Origin: Avena insularis | Taxonomy: Eukaryota; Streptophyta; Magnoliopsida; Poales; Poaceae | Length of the DNA: 64,000 nucleotides | Assembly: GCA_023614405.1 (NCBI GenBank) | Contig: CM042685.1 | Coordinates: 236,013,661 to 236,077,660 of the forward strand | Direction: 5' to 3' | In this document: piece by piece, positions 22,396 to 34,099 of the stretch | How the letters are laid out: each line of letters begins with the position of its first letter | Numbering within the stretch: the stretch's first letter is position 1 | The notes under the pieces: generated by a model | Told to the model about the DNA's origin: nothing | The model's database searches: none | What the model saw: the letters and a program-made list of their open reading frames with translations, nothing else | Position numbers and translations under genes: made by a program

Positions 22396-23619
22396 TTGTA
22401 ACATCCCAAAAATACTAAACATGGATCATCAAACTCTAATCATCAAAATTAGGGTTAACAAAAACTTTTCAAATTAAAAATATGAAAGCATGCATATGTG
22501 TGTGTACTGAAATTTGGATTCTTTTGAATTTCCATGCTTGTGTGTTTCTTTGCTTGTAAAAGGATTCTTAGGTGAAATAAACATCATCTAAACAATCCCC
22601 ACACTTTTCCTAAAGACAAATAAATCAAAACAAACAAAATAAGTGAATGGTCACTTTGGCAAATTTAACTCCCATGCCTACTTTCGCTATCTCTAACTTT
22701 CAGAACTTAAAAGAAACTTGTTTGGATCTTTGCACCCCTTGATAGTACTCATAACAAAGTACCAAGGCCCACCTTGTGATCATCCAAAAACATTTGAATG
22801 CATAGTTTAAAGGACAGTTTAAAATTGAATCTATATCATATGGGAAAATCCCACTTTTGCAAAAACCACTCAAACAAGCTCAACTTTCAAAACCCAAGCA
22901 TCCACATACTCACCAGCACATGCCTAGCACACCCACCAAAAATCTTTTCAAAATTCAAAACTTGAATTCATGGGGCCATTTCATCAAACACCTTGTAGAT
23001 TCAAATCAAACAAAATCAAAACACTATAGTGTGCAGTGTTTTGGGCCTAACTTGTTCCCTCTCTGGACACCACTAGCCTTAGTAGATCATCTAACAACCC
23101 TAACTAATCCCTAGCACCACTGTAAACTCGCCAATGTCATCAATGGTGAACAGGTCGAGAGCACCATGTCACCCTAGTGTGGACAGCAAGCTAGAGGGAG
23201 AACTAGCCGTGCCAACCTTGTATGGGAGGTAGCCCATGCCTCACCGCCCCCTCTCGACCAGCCCTGCCATGTCGACCATGCCGACGCGCACCACAGAGCA
23301 TGCACCGTTCCCACGCAACCCGACCACCTCGAGCCCTCGCCGCCTGCCAGCATGCTCCCCACCGTCCCAGGAGACCGCCAGACATGCCCATTCCACCGCC
23401 CGTACCCCGTAGCCACCGCTCGCCGTCGAAGACGCCGCCTTTGCCGCGCAGAGCACCGTGCGTTCTCGACCATTTGCCACCGCCCCTACACGTGCATTAA
23501 AGCCCTAGAGCATCGCCAGGAGACCACCGATTGATCGCCACCCTCGGCCATGCCTCTAGCCGCTCATAGCCATGTCGCCACCGTCGCCTGCCCATCCCGT
23601 TCGGTCTTGCCGTCGAGCC

Positions 23620-23628
23620 TATAAAATA
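23620..23628 (+). promoter_or_regulatory. TATA box of the 3' LTR
   Basis: TATAAAATA followed about 35-45 bases on by a CT-rich start-like region (CACTGCTCTCTCACCC). The 5' LTR has lost this motif. If correct, transcription starts about 1.25 kb into the LTR, leaving a downstream leader of about 2.8 kb within the LTR. Confidence 0.55.
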
Positions 23629-24781
23629 AGGACTCCCCCGCTCGAATTCTTCACACCATTTCACTGCTCTCTCACCCAGAACCACCCCACCTCAGTCCCG
23701 GAGCAAGGCGAGCAGCGCATCGCCGGAATTGCGCCAGAGCAGGCCTCCTCTAGAGAAGAAGGGCGTCGTCAATTTCGTCCACCCCAGGAGCTGCCGCGAC
23801 CACCCCTGAGTTTGCCAACATCGACTTTGTCGTTTGCCTGCATCTCCGACCTTCGCCTGAGCACCGGTGAGCCTCCCACGACCCCCACTGAGCCGCTAGG
23901 GTTCGAGCTCACCGGTGACAAGTTCATCGTCGACGACGACCCTCAGCCGTTGATCTTACTTCTAATCCAACGCACCACATTGCCCGGTACCGCTTCACAC
24001 CTCCCCGTCTCACTGACGCGTGGGGACAACCACTTAACCAGCCCGCATAAGCGTTGTGCGTAGCAAGCCGGCCCAATATCGTCTCCCGCGTAGCCCACTC
24101 GTTTGAATTTGGATTTTTTCCATTTTCGTTCAAACACAGTTATGTACCTAGTTTCAAAAATCAACCCAGCTCGATTCAGTGAACCAAATTGAATCAAACC
24201 AATTTTGCTAGAAAGGTCTTGAAATGCTTAATCAAAGCCCATTGGATTCAAATCATTTGGATCTGTAGATCACCCTTGGTAAAAATAACATGGCAGAAGC
24301 TTTTCTGCATTCAAACATTTTTCAAATTTAAACCATAATAGCTTTTGAGTTGATTACAACTCTCAAAAATCACATTTGACCATACCTTTCAGAATATATA
24401 AAAATATATGGATTTACTTATAGAAATAATGTCCAAGTAATAAAAGAATGCCACTTAGGCATTTCTAGTCACTTTATTTAATTAAAATAAAAGGGTAAAA
24501 CCTTATTAAATTGTGACACCACTTTAAATCACATTCCCATGTACTGAAATATGTGGTGATGACATGTGCCAACATGATCCCATGTTTGGTTTGGAGAATA
24601 TTAAATCTTAAGTAGTTTTTCAATGAGTAGAAATTGCCTTTCTAAAAATAAAATCATTAAGCCAAATGCTTAGTCTTGTAATGTTAGTGATGATGCTCGA
24701 TCATCTATAGAACCCCTTTGTGTGATGATTGAAAGTAGTTAAGTATTGTTTGGTGATTGTGTACCTCGTATTTATTTATAG

Positions 24782-26162
24782 ACGCTAGTACCGACCAAGG
24801 ATACGAGGAGGAAAGAGGATACTACGAAGAAGAAGCCGAGGATAACTTCAACCACTGCTCTACACAAGGCAAGCCTAATATTACTAGTTAATTGAGCAAG
24901 CTAACACTTGCAAGATGTTCCACTTTAGCAAGCCTTACTAATCAAGTTGACCTATGCAAGCTAATACTTCCTTGTGACTATGCTAACTATATGCCTTAAG
25001 CATATGTGATGATACCCACTTGATAACCCAATCCTAGTTTTACTTGCAAGCTTTCTACTTTATTTCTTTATCAAAGCTTCTACTTAGAGTGTACTTAAGT
25101 AATTTGTAGATACTGGAAAGATAACTGAAGGTTGCATAAAGAGCATAAAATTTGGCCTAAGCTAGATAATCTTGATGTCATCCTAAGACATGAGATTGAA
25201 CTTAGTTAGAACCCCACTAGTTTACCACCCCTCATTAGTACTCACCCCCACTTGTAGATGCTAGTGCTAAGCATAAAACTTGATCAACTTTAGATGGGAA
25301 TACTTGGTGAAAATGGTTATGAAAACCTTAGAATGATGAGTCATTCTACTGAGATGTTTTAGCATGTGTTTCCAAACACCAGAGGATTTTGGTGATGAAA
25401 ATGTTAAGGCATGAGCCTTAGCCCTTTATAAAACTGATGGTTGTCTAGATGCTTTACCATTCCAATCTTACCGTACAACCCCAATACCCGAGAATTGGGT
25501 AGGGCTTGACTGGAAACTTATATGCCTTAGTATTGGTCCCCTCACGGCCAAGGTCTGAGCTGAGGCTACCTTGTGAAGATTGTCCACCTGTGCATTACCC
25601 AAGATGACAGTTGGTCATGGTTGGGAGGCCAAACTCACAGGAGAGGTGCTTATACTAGGGCGTGTAATTGAAAGGTTAGGATTGATTATTCGCATACTAA
25701 GTATGGTGAATTCTGGATTTGTTCCTGACGGATGTATCGAATGTTGTGGTGAAAGTGTACAATCTCTGCAGAGCGTCAAACTATTCGAATAGTCGCGTCC
25801 GCGGTTATGGACAGTTGGAGTGGCCATATTGTTCCCCCGTCAGATGTTTTCAAAATGACTTGTGAAATGAATTGAGAACTTGACTTGACCACAACAGAGT
25901 TGTGGCATGAGATACAAGTTCCCACTTAAGTGTTATAAAAATTCAACTAGCTTTCTTGCTTCTAAACTTAGTAGAGGTAAATCTGGCTTTTTGCAAAACA
26001 ACCCTAGAGTTTAGTGTCCTGTTACAAAAACCCCCTTCACTTGTTAGTATTAGTTTGCGAGTACTTAACGAGTACTCATGGCTTTGTCCCTGGCTATTCC
26101 CGTGGCCATACTATGAAGAGGAGTACCAGGATGATGGACCCCAGGAAGGTTATGACAACTAG
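24782..26162 (+). other. Same mini-exon pair in the 3' LTR
   Basis: Exon B at 24782-24868 keeps both splice motifs, phase and length (87 nt), with several substitutions that keep it acidic and open. The upstream donor is at 23867. Exon C (to TAG at 26160-26162) is open, but its acceptor AG has become AT (near 26108-26109), so this copy should not splice there. Confidence 0.45.
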
Positions 26163-27504
26163 GATCATCTCCCATCGCCAGCATTTCCTGTGACCCCGAA
26201 GATGGAGCTTCGCCTATGCTACCTTTATTATTACGTATTTCCGCTGCTTGAGTTGTATTAAGAACTGGATCATGAGATCCTTATTTGTGTAAGACCTTAT
26301 GTATGGTTTGTAATGGATGATGTACTGTGGTATCCAATTCTGTTATGTCTCGCAAAAAATGGTAATCCTGGGATTGCGATGTATGGCATAACAGGCATCT
26401 AGGATTAAAAATCTGGGTGTTGACATGTCACCATCTTGGTGGGATGATCAAGTGTGTGGTTGGTGTGATCTGGGTTGGTTTGGTTTGGCTGCTGGTGCTT
26501 GATGTGTATGAGCAAGGAAATGGTGTTGGGGTGCTTTCCCACGGCTGTGTTGATCAGTTTTGATTGAGTGAGCAGCTGTGGTTGTACTCGAGAGCACACA
26601 CCATGCATTTAGGTGTGTAAGCTGCCTATGTGTCTGCTGCACCCTTGTGGATATGTTCAGGGAATGATCTACCTTTTATCTGATTACATTTACCTGTCTG
26701 GTGAAACTTTCCCCTCTTGTTGATTGGAGTTATTTGACTTATGGCTTAAAAATTATGAAAGATTCAGTTTTTTCATATTGGTGAAACTTGCCCCTAAAGA
26801 TTACTCAGTGATGTAAAGTTGAACAGTGCATCTCACTGTCACTACTAAGAGTAAAAATTATCTTCATCTTTTATTTTCTTTCTTTTTGTTTATTCATTGT
26901 TTTGCAGGTACAGGACATGAAGATTCAAGATTAGAATAGGTCTTCTTTTTGATAGAATAATTCCCTTGTAATATTTATTTTATTCTTTTGTAATTTTTAT
27001 TTTATTCTTTTGTAATAAAGATTGTAATATTACTCAATATATAAATGTTCTTCTTTTTCTTTTTCATTTACTATTGTAAAGATCCTTGATTACTTTTATA
27101 AGTTACATTTTGTAACTTATTTATTGAATAAAGGTATGGAATGAATATTCATTTTCTTGATTATGTTATACTATTTAAAGTTTGAGTTCTAAATGTTATT
27201 GCTTGATTAAATAAGATTACTCGAACATAATTCTAATTCCTTTTAAATTATAATTCTAACACTCAAGTTTGAATTCAAATGTCATTTCCCAAAATACTCT
27301 AATCCATAAAGATCATGTCAAAGTTTATAACGATCATTCTCCAAGGCTATCCCTAAACTTAAAGAGTGAAAGAAACTTTGATCACTTTAAGTTTTTATTT
27401 GACGAAACATTTACCCACATTTCTTTATAGATGAATGCATGCAATTGCACATATTTCTAAATCTACCCTTCGTTTGTTCCTAAATGCTGGGATGTTACAA
27501 TCTC

Positions 27505-28572
27505 CTTCCTTGAAGACCCTGGAATTTACCTTCTTGCTATGGTAGCGTCTGAGGTCTTGTTGATAAACAGCTGATCTCGACAATGCTAATTCTCTTGCTT
27601 CCTCTAGTAGATCCACATTGTCTTGCCGAGATATTTCATTTACTTCGGCGTTCGTGTATTGGGTGACTCTAGGCGAGTCATGCACTATATCGGCTGGGAG
27701 CACAGCTTCTGCCCCATATACGAGAAAGAATGGGGTAGTTCATAAAATCCATAGCACCACTAGGAGTTCCTCAATCCAATAACCTTCCAACCTCTGGAGT
27801 GGTTCTATCAGCCGAGGTTTTATTCTGGATAACACGAGTCCATTCGATCTTTGCACTTGCCCATTTGATGCCAGGTGTGCTACCGAAGCAACATCGAGTC
27901 TTATGTGCTTTTCTTGGCAGAATCGAGCAAATGCTCCTTCATCAAAATTTGTGCCATTGTCTGTAATGATACTATGTGGGTAACAATATCTCAGAATTAT
28001 ATCCTTGAGAAATGTCACTGTTGTGGACCTGTCACATTTTCTTATTGGCTTTACCTCTATCCATTTTGTGAATTTGTCCACCATGACCAAAAAATGTGAG
28101 TCATGCCTCCGCGAGCCGTCTTAAATGGACCTACCATATCCAGGAACCATAATGAGAATGGATAAGTGATTGGTATTGTTTTTAACTCGGATGAAGGCAT
28201 ATGTATCTTGCTGGCATATCTCTGGTAGCCATTGCACCTTGCTACCAATTCTTTTGCTTCCTTTAGAGCACTTGGCCAATAAAATCCGTGTCTGAATGCT
28301 TTGGCCACAAGGGCTCTGGACGAGGCATGGTGCCCACATTCTCCTTGATGTATGTCCAAGAGGATCTCTTGTCCTTTTGTCGGGTCAACACATCGTTGCA
28401 GCATGTTTGTTACGCTTCTCTTATAAAACTCATTATTTATTATTGTGTAAGCTTTCACCCTTCTTACTGTCTGCCTAGCAAGGACTTCATTATTCGGCAG
28501 GGTCTCATTTTTGAGGAATAAGAATATGGGTTGTGCCCATTCCGGTATGTCCTGGGATAACTGTTTTATCAA
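27505..28572 (-). pseudogene. Integrase of the Tat-type element, N-terminal and core part
   Basis: 28572-28057 carries the zinc-binding HHCC domain; the HH pair and first Cys are present but the second Cys of CxxC is Tyr (CNGY). The first catalytic Asp follows in LDMVGPF. After a frameshift near 28090 the core continues to 27740 with TDNGTNF (second Asp). The expected catalytic Glu reads Gln in NGQVQRSNG. After a TGA at 27740 the frame resumes from 27703 and runs into the insertion at 27504. The C-terminus continues at 8764. The enzyme would join cDNA ends to host DNA but lacks a complete DDE triad. Confidence 0.92.
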
Positions 28573-28767
28573 TTTCCATTACTTCTCCCGACGTAATGTT
28601 CGCCGAACTTTCCCAATCATCTATCCGGTTATCTGAATCAGTCCCTAGGTTATTTGGCTCATGTCCCTTATCAATTTCCATTGGGACACACTCAGATTTC
28701 TGATCTGATGAGAGGCGAATTGATTTGGACTTTGGTGAAGGTATGATTGATGGCTTTCTCAGGTGTT

Positions 28768-29814
28768 CTAAGGCGATACTAGGTGGAATTGACTGTCTGG
28801 TTGATCTGAGCTTTGACAGGGTATTTGTAGTGTCGTTTTCCGCCCAAGGTTGTGATGAAATTCACACCCGTCGAAATAGCCACTAATTTTCTGTACATGA
28901 AACCGATATAAGGCCATGTTTGCATCCAATGCGTCCCAATTTCCTGATACTTGCTGCACTACAAGGTCTAAATCTACGAAACATAGAATCCGATGTATGC
29001 CGATCTCTTTCGCCATCTTTAGGCCATGGACAAGTTCCTCATATTCGTCTACATTGTTTGATGCAGCGAAGTGTATCTGTAATACATATTTCAGTTGATC
29101 CTTCTTTGGAGAGGTCAATACTATTCCTACTCCTAACCCATTCCTTAATTTGGATCCATCAAAATGCATCGTCCAATAGTTCAGATCAGGCAATGGGGGT
29201 TCATACTGTATCTCGGCCCAATCGACAAAAAAGTCAGCCACTGCCTGAGATTTGATTGCATCTCGTCTATCAAATTGTGAGGCATAAGGGGATAACTCAA
29301 TTGCCCATTTTTCTACTCGGTCGCTTGCATCTTTGTTGCTCATTATCTCGGCTATTGGTTCCTCACAAATCACCTTTATGGGGTGTTCCTCAAAATAATG
29401 CTTGAGCTTTTTTGCCGACATATACACTCCATAAGCCATTTTTTGGTAGTGTGGATAGTTTTGTTTAGATGCTGATAATACCTCGCTTAGGTAGTAAACC
29501 GGCCTTTGTACTGACTTACCTTCCTCATTACGCTCTACAACTATCACAGCGCTCACGACTCGGTTCGTTGCTGCTACATAGAGCAACATAGGCTCTTTTG
29601 ATAGTGGCGAATCTAAAATGGGCGCTGTGGCCAGCATCTTTTTTAACTCATGAAAAACGCTATCAGCCTGAGGTGTCCAGGTGAACTTATCAGATTTTTT
29701 CATCAACTGATACAAAGGCAATGATTTTTCACCTAGCTGACTCACGAACCGACTTAAGGATGCAAGGCATCCTGCAAATTTTTGAACATCATTGAGGCAT
29801 TTTGGCAGTTCCAT
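28768..29814 (-). pseudogene. RNase H plus second (archaeal-type) RNase H
   Basis: This 348-codon frame holds the RT connection, the ordinary gypsy RNase H (about residues 60-160: LYVAATNRVVSAV, VYYLSEVLSASKQNYPHYQK, CEEPIAEI) and, after a linker, a second RNase H beginning MHFDGSKLRNGLGVGIVL (about residues 215-330, with NNVDEYEEL and DLDLVVQQVSGNW). A duplicated RNase H is the diagnostic trait of the Tat lineage. Near 28840 the frame slips by one base just before the last catalytic motif; in the slipped frame the expected Asp reads Asn. Both RNase H domains would degrade RNA in RNA-DNA hybrids during reverse transcription. Confidence 0.93.
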
Positions 29815-30619
29815 CCTTTCAACTGCGCGAATTTTAGTCGGATTTGCCTCTATACCTCAGCTAGATACGAGGAAACCGAATAATTTTCCGGCTGGTACAC
29901 CGAAGGTGCATTTTTCCGGGTTAAGTTTCATTCAGAATCTTCTCAAATTCACGAATGTTTGTCGGATATCTTCCAGGAGCGTATGGCTCTGCTTGGTCTT
30001 TATAACCACATCATTAACATATACTTGAACATTTTTTCCAATCTGATCATGCAAACATTTTTGCATACACCTTTGGTATGTAGATCTTGCATTGCGTAGG
30101 CCGAGTGGCATGGTGCAATAACAATAATCCCCATACGGGGTGATAACCATGGTTTTTATTTGATCAGCCGGGTTTAACGGTATTTGGTGGAAACCAGAAT
30201 ACGCGTCTACAAATGACAACAGTTCACAACCTGCGGTTGAATTAATAACCTGGTCTATCCTAGGTAAAGGAAAAGGATCTTTGAGACATGCCTTGTTAAG
30301 GTTCGTGTAATCGATGCACATACATCAAACAACGGCTACATTCAGGTCATCCTTTTTCTTTTCTACCAACACCGGGTTAGACAGCCAGTCTAGATGAAGC
30401 ACTTCCATAATAAACCTGGCTGCAAGGAGCCGAGTATCTCATCCCCTATGATTTTTCTCCTGTCTTCGACGAAGCGGCAGAGAGGTTGCTTCACCGGCCT
30501 TGCTCCTGGCCTTACATGCAAAGAGTGCTCAACCAACTCCCTCGGTACTCCTTGCAGATCTTGTGTTAACCATGCAAAGATGTCCCGATTCTCATAGAGG
30601 AAGTTGGTGAGCTCGCTTT
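29815..30619 (-). pseudogene. Reverse transcriptase of the Tat-type element, catalytic Asp lost
   Basis: Palm and fingers motifs are clear in 30321-29932: MCIDYTNLNKA, FPLPRIDQ, SFVDAYSGFHQI and the active-site strand VYVNDVV. The family motif is Y-V-D-D, so the first Asp has become Asn (GAT to AAT) and polymerase activity would be lost. TGA stops occur at 30325-30327 (where Trp is expected), 29932-29934 and 29857-29859 (both where Arg CGA is expected). All fit C-to-T change on one strand or the other. Confidence 0.93.
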
Positions 30620-31382
30620 CCTATTTAACATTTAGGTTTACACCAATGGTGATGGTGCGCTCTGGGAACTGATCATCAATCTGAATTTTCTTTGTCTCCT
30701 TAGTCGGCTGGAAAGACACACTTGCATGCGGGTTAGCAAGTGCCGGCATGTTAAGCTGTGCCAACTGAGCTAAAGCTGCGACCTCCTGAATTCTCGTTTT
30801 CTCCCTTGCGATTACCAAAGATTCGGCCAGATTTGATCCGGCCTACGCACATTCCATCGACTTCCTGTAGTCTCCTGTTATTGTTATTACCCCTTGTGGT
30901 CCTGGCATCTTCATTTTCAAGTAACTAAAGTGACAGCTACTCATAAACTTAGACAATGCCAGCCGTTCGAGTAATGCGTGATAGCAACTTTCTAGATCCA
31001 CCACCTCAAATTCCAAATTCTCTGCTCTGCAATTTTCCCTCGTGCTGAATAAGACGTCTACTCGGACCTTTCCAATGGGCTCGTAGGACAGTCCTGGCAC
31101 CATCCCATGGAAAGTTGTCTTGGTCGACTGCAGCATATTCGGAGATATGCAGAGCTTATGCATTGTATCCTTGTACATAATGTTGATGCTGATTCCATTA
31201 TCTATCAGCACTTTTGAGAACTTCACATTGATACTGGGCCCAACAAATGTTGGGTCTAGCACCAAGGCATATGACCTGGGATTCGGCATGATCTTGGGAT
31301 GATCTCTAATACTCCAAGTTATCTCTTGATCAGACCATGGCATATACCTCGGAATTGCTGGCATAACTGCATTTACTTCCAT
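30620..31382 (-). pseudogene. Aspartic protease region of the Tat-type element
   Basis: Open from 31382 to 30843, then TAG, then open to a TAG at 30621. The protease active-site loop is visible as VLIDNGISINIMY (about residue 80 of the 31382 frame). Relatives carry a D-G-G or D-S-G triad here, so the glycine after the catalytic Asp is changed to Asn. The protein would cleave the Gag-Pol precursor inside the particle. A one-base frameshift near 31380 separates it from gag. The stop at 30843 again stands where a Gln codon is expected. Confidence 0.85.
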
Positions 31383-31575
31383 GTGTCGGCGATGTACGAT
31401 CTGCTTGTCTTGCTATTCCGTGGTGAAAACACAGTCAGGTGCTCCCTATAATCATTGCGTCCATTGATTTCGGGGTTTCCTCTGCCATCTTGGCTTTGAT
31501 TCTCCACATGGTGAATTGCGTCCCTCCGGTCCTGATTCTCATACCTCGGAGGTGGTGGAGGTAACATCAATTGTT

Positions 31576-33912
31576 GTGCATTTCCTCCTGTAAGTTATGG
31601 CTGCTGTAGGTGTTGTGGTTGCTGTTGTGGCGCTTGCATTGCTGTCGGGCTTCCCATTGCACTCTTCATCCAAGCACATTGACGGGTTGTGTGGTTATCT
31701 AGTTTTGTCGGGTTAGGCATGTGAAACTTACACGGTTGATCCAGCATTGACTCAAACAAGTACTTCGACCTCTCCTGCCATTGTTTCTTCTGTTCTGGAG
31801 TCCATTGTTTCTTCCCATCATTCCTCCGCGTCCATTGTTGAGGACCGTTCTTCTGGCGCTGATTGCTTCCTGCACCCGGCTGGTCCTGAACAACTGCAGC
31901 AACCTGATTCGAACTGTATCTGTAATCCGGCCTGTCATCTCTTCTCCTACCTAGGAACTCATTCCGCTAGGAGGATCCTGCACCATCATGAGTGTAATGG
32001 TCTTGCTGCTCAAGGTGTTCCGCCGACATAAGTTCGGGTTGAGTTGGATCTCCCAATGCATATGAATCTGCTATTCTAATTGTCTCTGCCAACTTAGTTG
32101 ACATGTCTCTTTGTAGCCTTTGCCACAACACACTTTTGTATCTGCACCCTTGTGCAAACCAAGCAATCGCTTGTGATTCAATTACCCCTTCGCAGGAGTT
32201 TCTGAGGTTCACCATCGAGTCAGGAATTCTCTATCGGTTTCATTCGGTCTCAATTTGCACATTGCTAGTTGTTGAGTCCTATTCGGCCTCTTGTAAGTAC
32301 TGGTGAAATTGCTTACAAAAATCTTCTCAAAGTCCAACGAGCAATTGATACTGCCGGCCGGTAAGTTATTCAACCATACCCTGGCCGGCCCTTCCAACAT
32401 CTGGGGCACATACCTCACGTCCCATCTCAAATTCCCCCCTGCTATTTTCACTGCAGTGGCATAATCAATCAACCAATCTTGTGGTTTAGTACTTCCATTA
32501 TATGTTTTTGTGCCTCTTGCCAACTGGAAGTTTGGGACAGGTGGCTCACCCATAATCCAGGGTCCAAAACACGCCGGACCAGGAGGGCCTTGCTCCTCCA
32601 ATAACTCGGACCGATATAACCTATCAAGTTTTAACCTTGCGTCATTCGACGGCAAATTTCTGTACACAACTCTTTCTTCCACCCCATAGTGGTTTTGCCC
32701 AACGAATCCAGCATTTTCCATTTCCGAATAACCATCATTATACCTGTCATGTGTCGGGTTATGTGGAATATGTCCCGCATCTCTCCCCTGCCGAGGTTCA
32801 TGCCTCAGCTGATGGTCTTGCGGGTGATACCGTCTCCCCTCAGCCGGGTTATTATTCTTGGGGTTTCCCCTTCTGAGATTCCCATGCTCTCTATTTCCGT
32901 GGTCGTGGTTTCTTTCACCGCTATTACCTCGGCTTCCATTGCCTTTATTTTCATTAACTTTTCCGGCCACTGCCGGGTTATATGGAACAATCTGTTTGTT
33001 CCTTTTTCCCGAGGTTACTGCTTTATCTTTTCGCATACCATTTCCGGATGAGGATGCCATGGCATCTGATAATGCCGGAGCAGCCCTAGCCGAATGAACC
33101 ATGCGCGAGTCTCCTGGCTTTGCCGGTTTAGCTCTGAGTATTTCCTCATTCTGCTGGTTCGCTATACATACCAGCTCATTTACCCTTTCTTGTTGCCTTT
33201 GTCGGGCTTCCCTGGTTAGTCCTTCCAATTTCTAGGCTGCCGTGTTCTCCGCCCTGAGGTTCTTCGCCGGGGTACTATACCTCGGCAACCCTAGGTCGGC
33301 TGAATCGCCTTGTTGAGATTCATGCTCCTTGTTAATGTCACTAAGGAGATTCTTCCCTTTCATTCTCAGGTCATTTATTCGTGCAGTATCAGTATCTAGC
33401 TTGTTTGCCCTAGCATACTCTCGCAAGGTTCTATTAAAGGACTCCTGCAATGCAGATATTTTCTTAGCCTCCTCCAACATTTTCAATCTAGTCTCTTCTA
33501 GTTTGGCTTGTGCATTTGCCGGGTTAACTATCGGTGCTACAGGTGTTGTCATGTTATCTATAGCCGCCTGCAAGATATTCTCCGGCCTTTCCAGTGGTGG
33601 CCATCTTACCCTTGGTGCCTTGGGAGTTACCTCTAGCACCTCGGGTGCATTTTCTGCTGGCAGATCTGTCGCTGCCTGCTTTGCGGCTACCGGCTTGACC
33701 GTCGCCTGGTCTGTTGTTGCCGGGTTCTTGCTTGGTCCAGCTCCTGCTCCTGCTACTGGTGCTGGTGCCGTCATCATCACCTCAACACTGCCTGTGGGGC
33801 GAGCGTTATGTTGACCGCTCGCAGTGCTGAGGGGAGGATCTCCCGCAAGGATGACTCGGCGCGGGTAGACGTGAGACATGTCGACGCCGACGTAGATCTT
33901 GTGAGCGCCCAA
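31576..33912 (-). pseudogene. gag of the Tat-type element, broken
   Basis: The frame opens at 33912, about 190 bp inside the 5' LTR, with a Pro/Ala-rich N-terminus. It is then interrupted by TAG at 33232-33234 and continues to 32209. A one-base frameshift near 32210 moves the frame to 32215-31967, and further stops lie at 31967 and near 31598. Visible parts are a charged coiled region (about 33500-33300), the capsid-like segment (about 32560-31980) with the usual gag retro-domain tryptophans and leucines, and a basic Gln-rich tail with a Cys/His cluster near 31700. The product would be the nucleocapsid/capsid precursor. The first stop replaces what looks like a Gln codon (CAG to TAG). Confidence 0.9.
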
Positions 33913-34080
33913 GTTGATGAAGATGTCGTTGCACGGTGGTGGTCTTGCCCCGAAGCTGCCAGCGTTGTCGCTAACGTAGTCCCAGATGTCGAATCTCTAG
34001 ACTAGGCCAGAGACGACGCGCTCGCCTGTGTCGATGAAGTTTCCCGTCTAGATCTTGACTCCAGCTAGCATCGCTGTTGG

Positions 34081-34097
34081 CCCCATGGTGGGCGCCA
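34081..34097 (-). other. Primer-binding site of the Tat-type element
   Basis: Minus-strand TGGCGCCCACCATGGGG begins two bases after the 5' LTR end. TGGCGCC is a common start of gypsy primer-binding sites. I do not assign the tRNA. Confidence 0.75.
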
Positions 34098-34099
34098 AC

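Larger units (their letters stand above)
12595..26425 (+). mobile_element. Chromoviral Ty3-gypsy retrotransposon with 4-kb LTRs
   Basis: 13.8 kb on the plus strand, flanked by TGTCA at 12590-12594 and 26426-26430. LTRs are 12595-16640 and 22397-26425. The primer-binding site matches initiator tRNA-Met. Order: extra ORF, gag with zinc knuckle, protease, RT, RNase H, integrase, chromodomain-like tail. Order and tail place it in the chromoviruses; very long LTRs suggest the Tekay/Del branch. It carries many in-frame stops, one frameshift and an integrase deletion. In the stretches I compared, the LTRs differ at one to two positions per hundred, plus some indels in the GC-rich part. Confidence 0.95.
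22397..26425 (+). repeat. 3' LTR of the chromovirus
   Basis: 4,029 bp with the same ends as the 5' LTR. It differs mainly by small indels in the GC-rich block (for example 23260-23300 against 13460-13530) and by scattered transitions. Confidence 0.95.
8770..27499 (-). mobile_element. Solo LTR (~4.9 kb) of a long-LTR gypsy family, interrupted
   Basis: Sequence 8770-12594 plus 26431-27499 forms one TG...CA unit of about 4,894 bp on the minus strand (starts TGTAACATCCCAGC, ends GGTCACCGCA). It is flanked by ATCTC at 8765-8769 and 27500-27504. No internal domain or primer-binding site is present, so it is a solo LTR left by recombination between two LTRs. It shares its first 11 bases and overall architecture (GC-rich block, AT-rich block, two small exon-like ORFs) with the 4-kb LTR of the element inserted in it, but the sequence is otherwise different. 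Confidence 0.85.

Noticed and set aside
33329..33814. 161-codon plus-strand ORF
   Set aside because: Antisense of the Ala/Pro-rich gag N-terminus of the Tat element.
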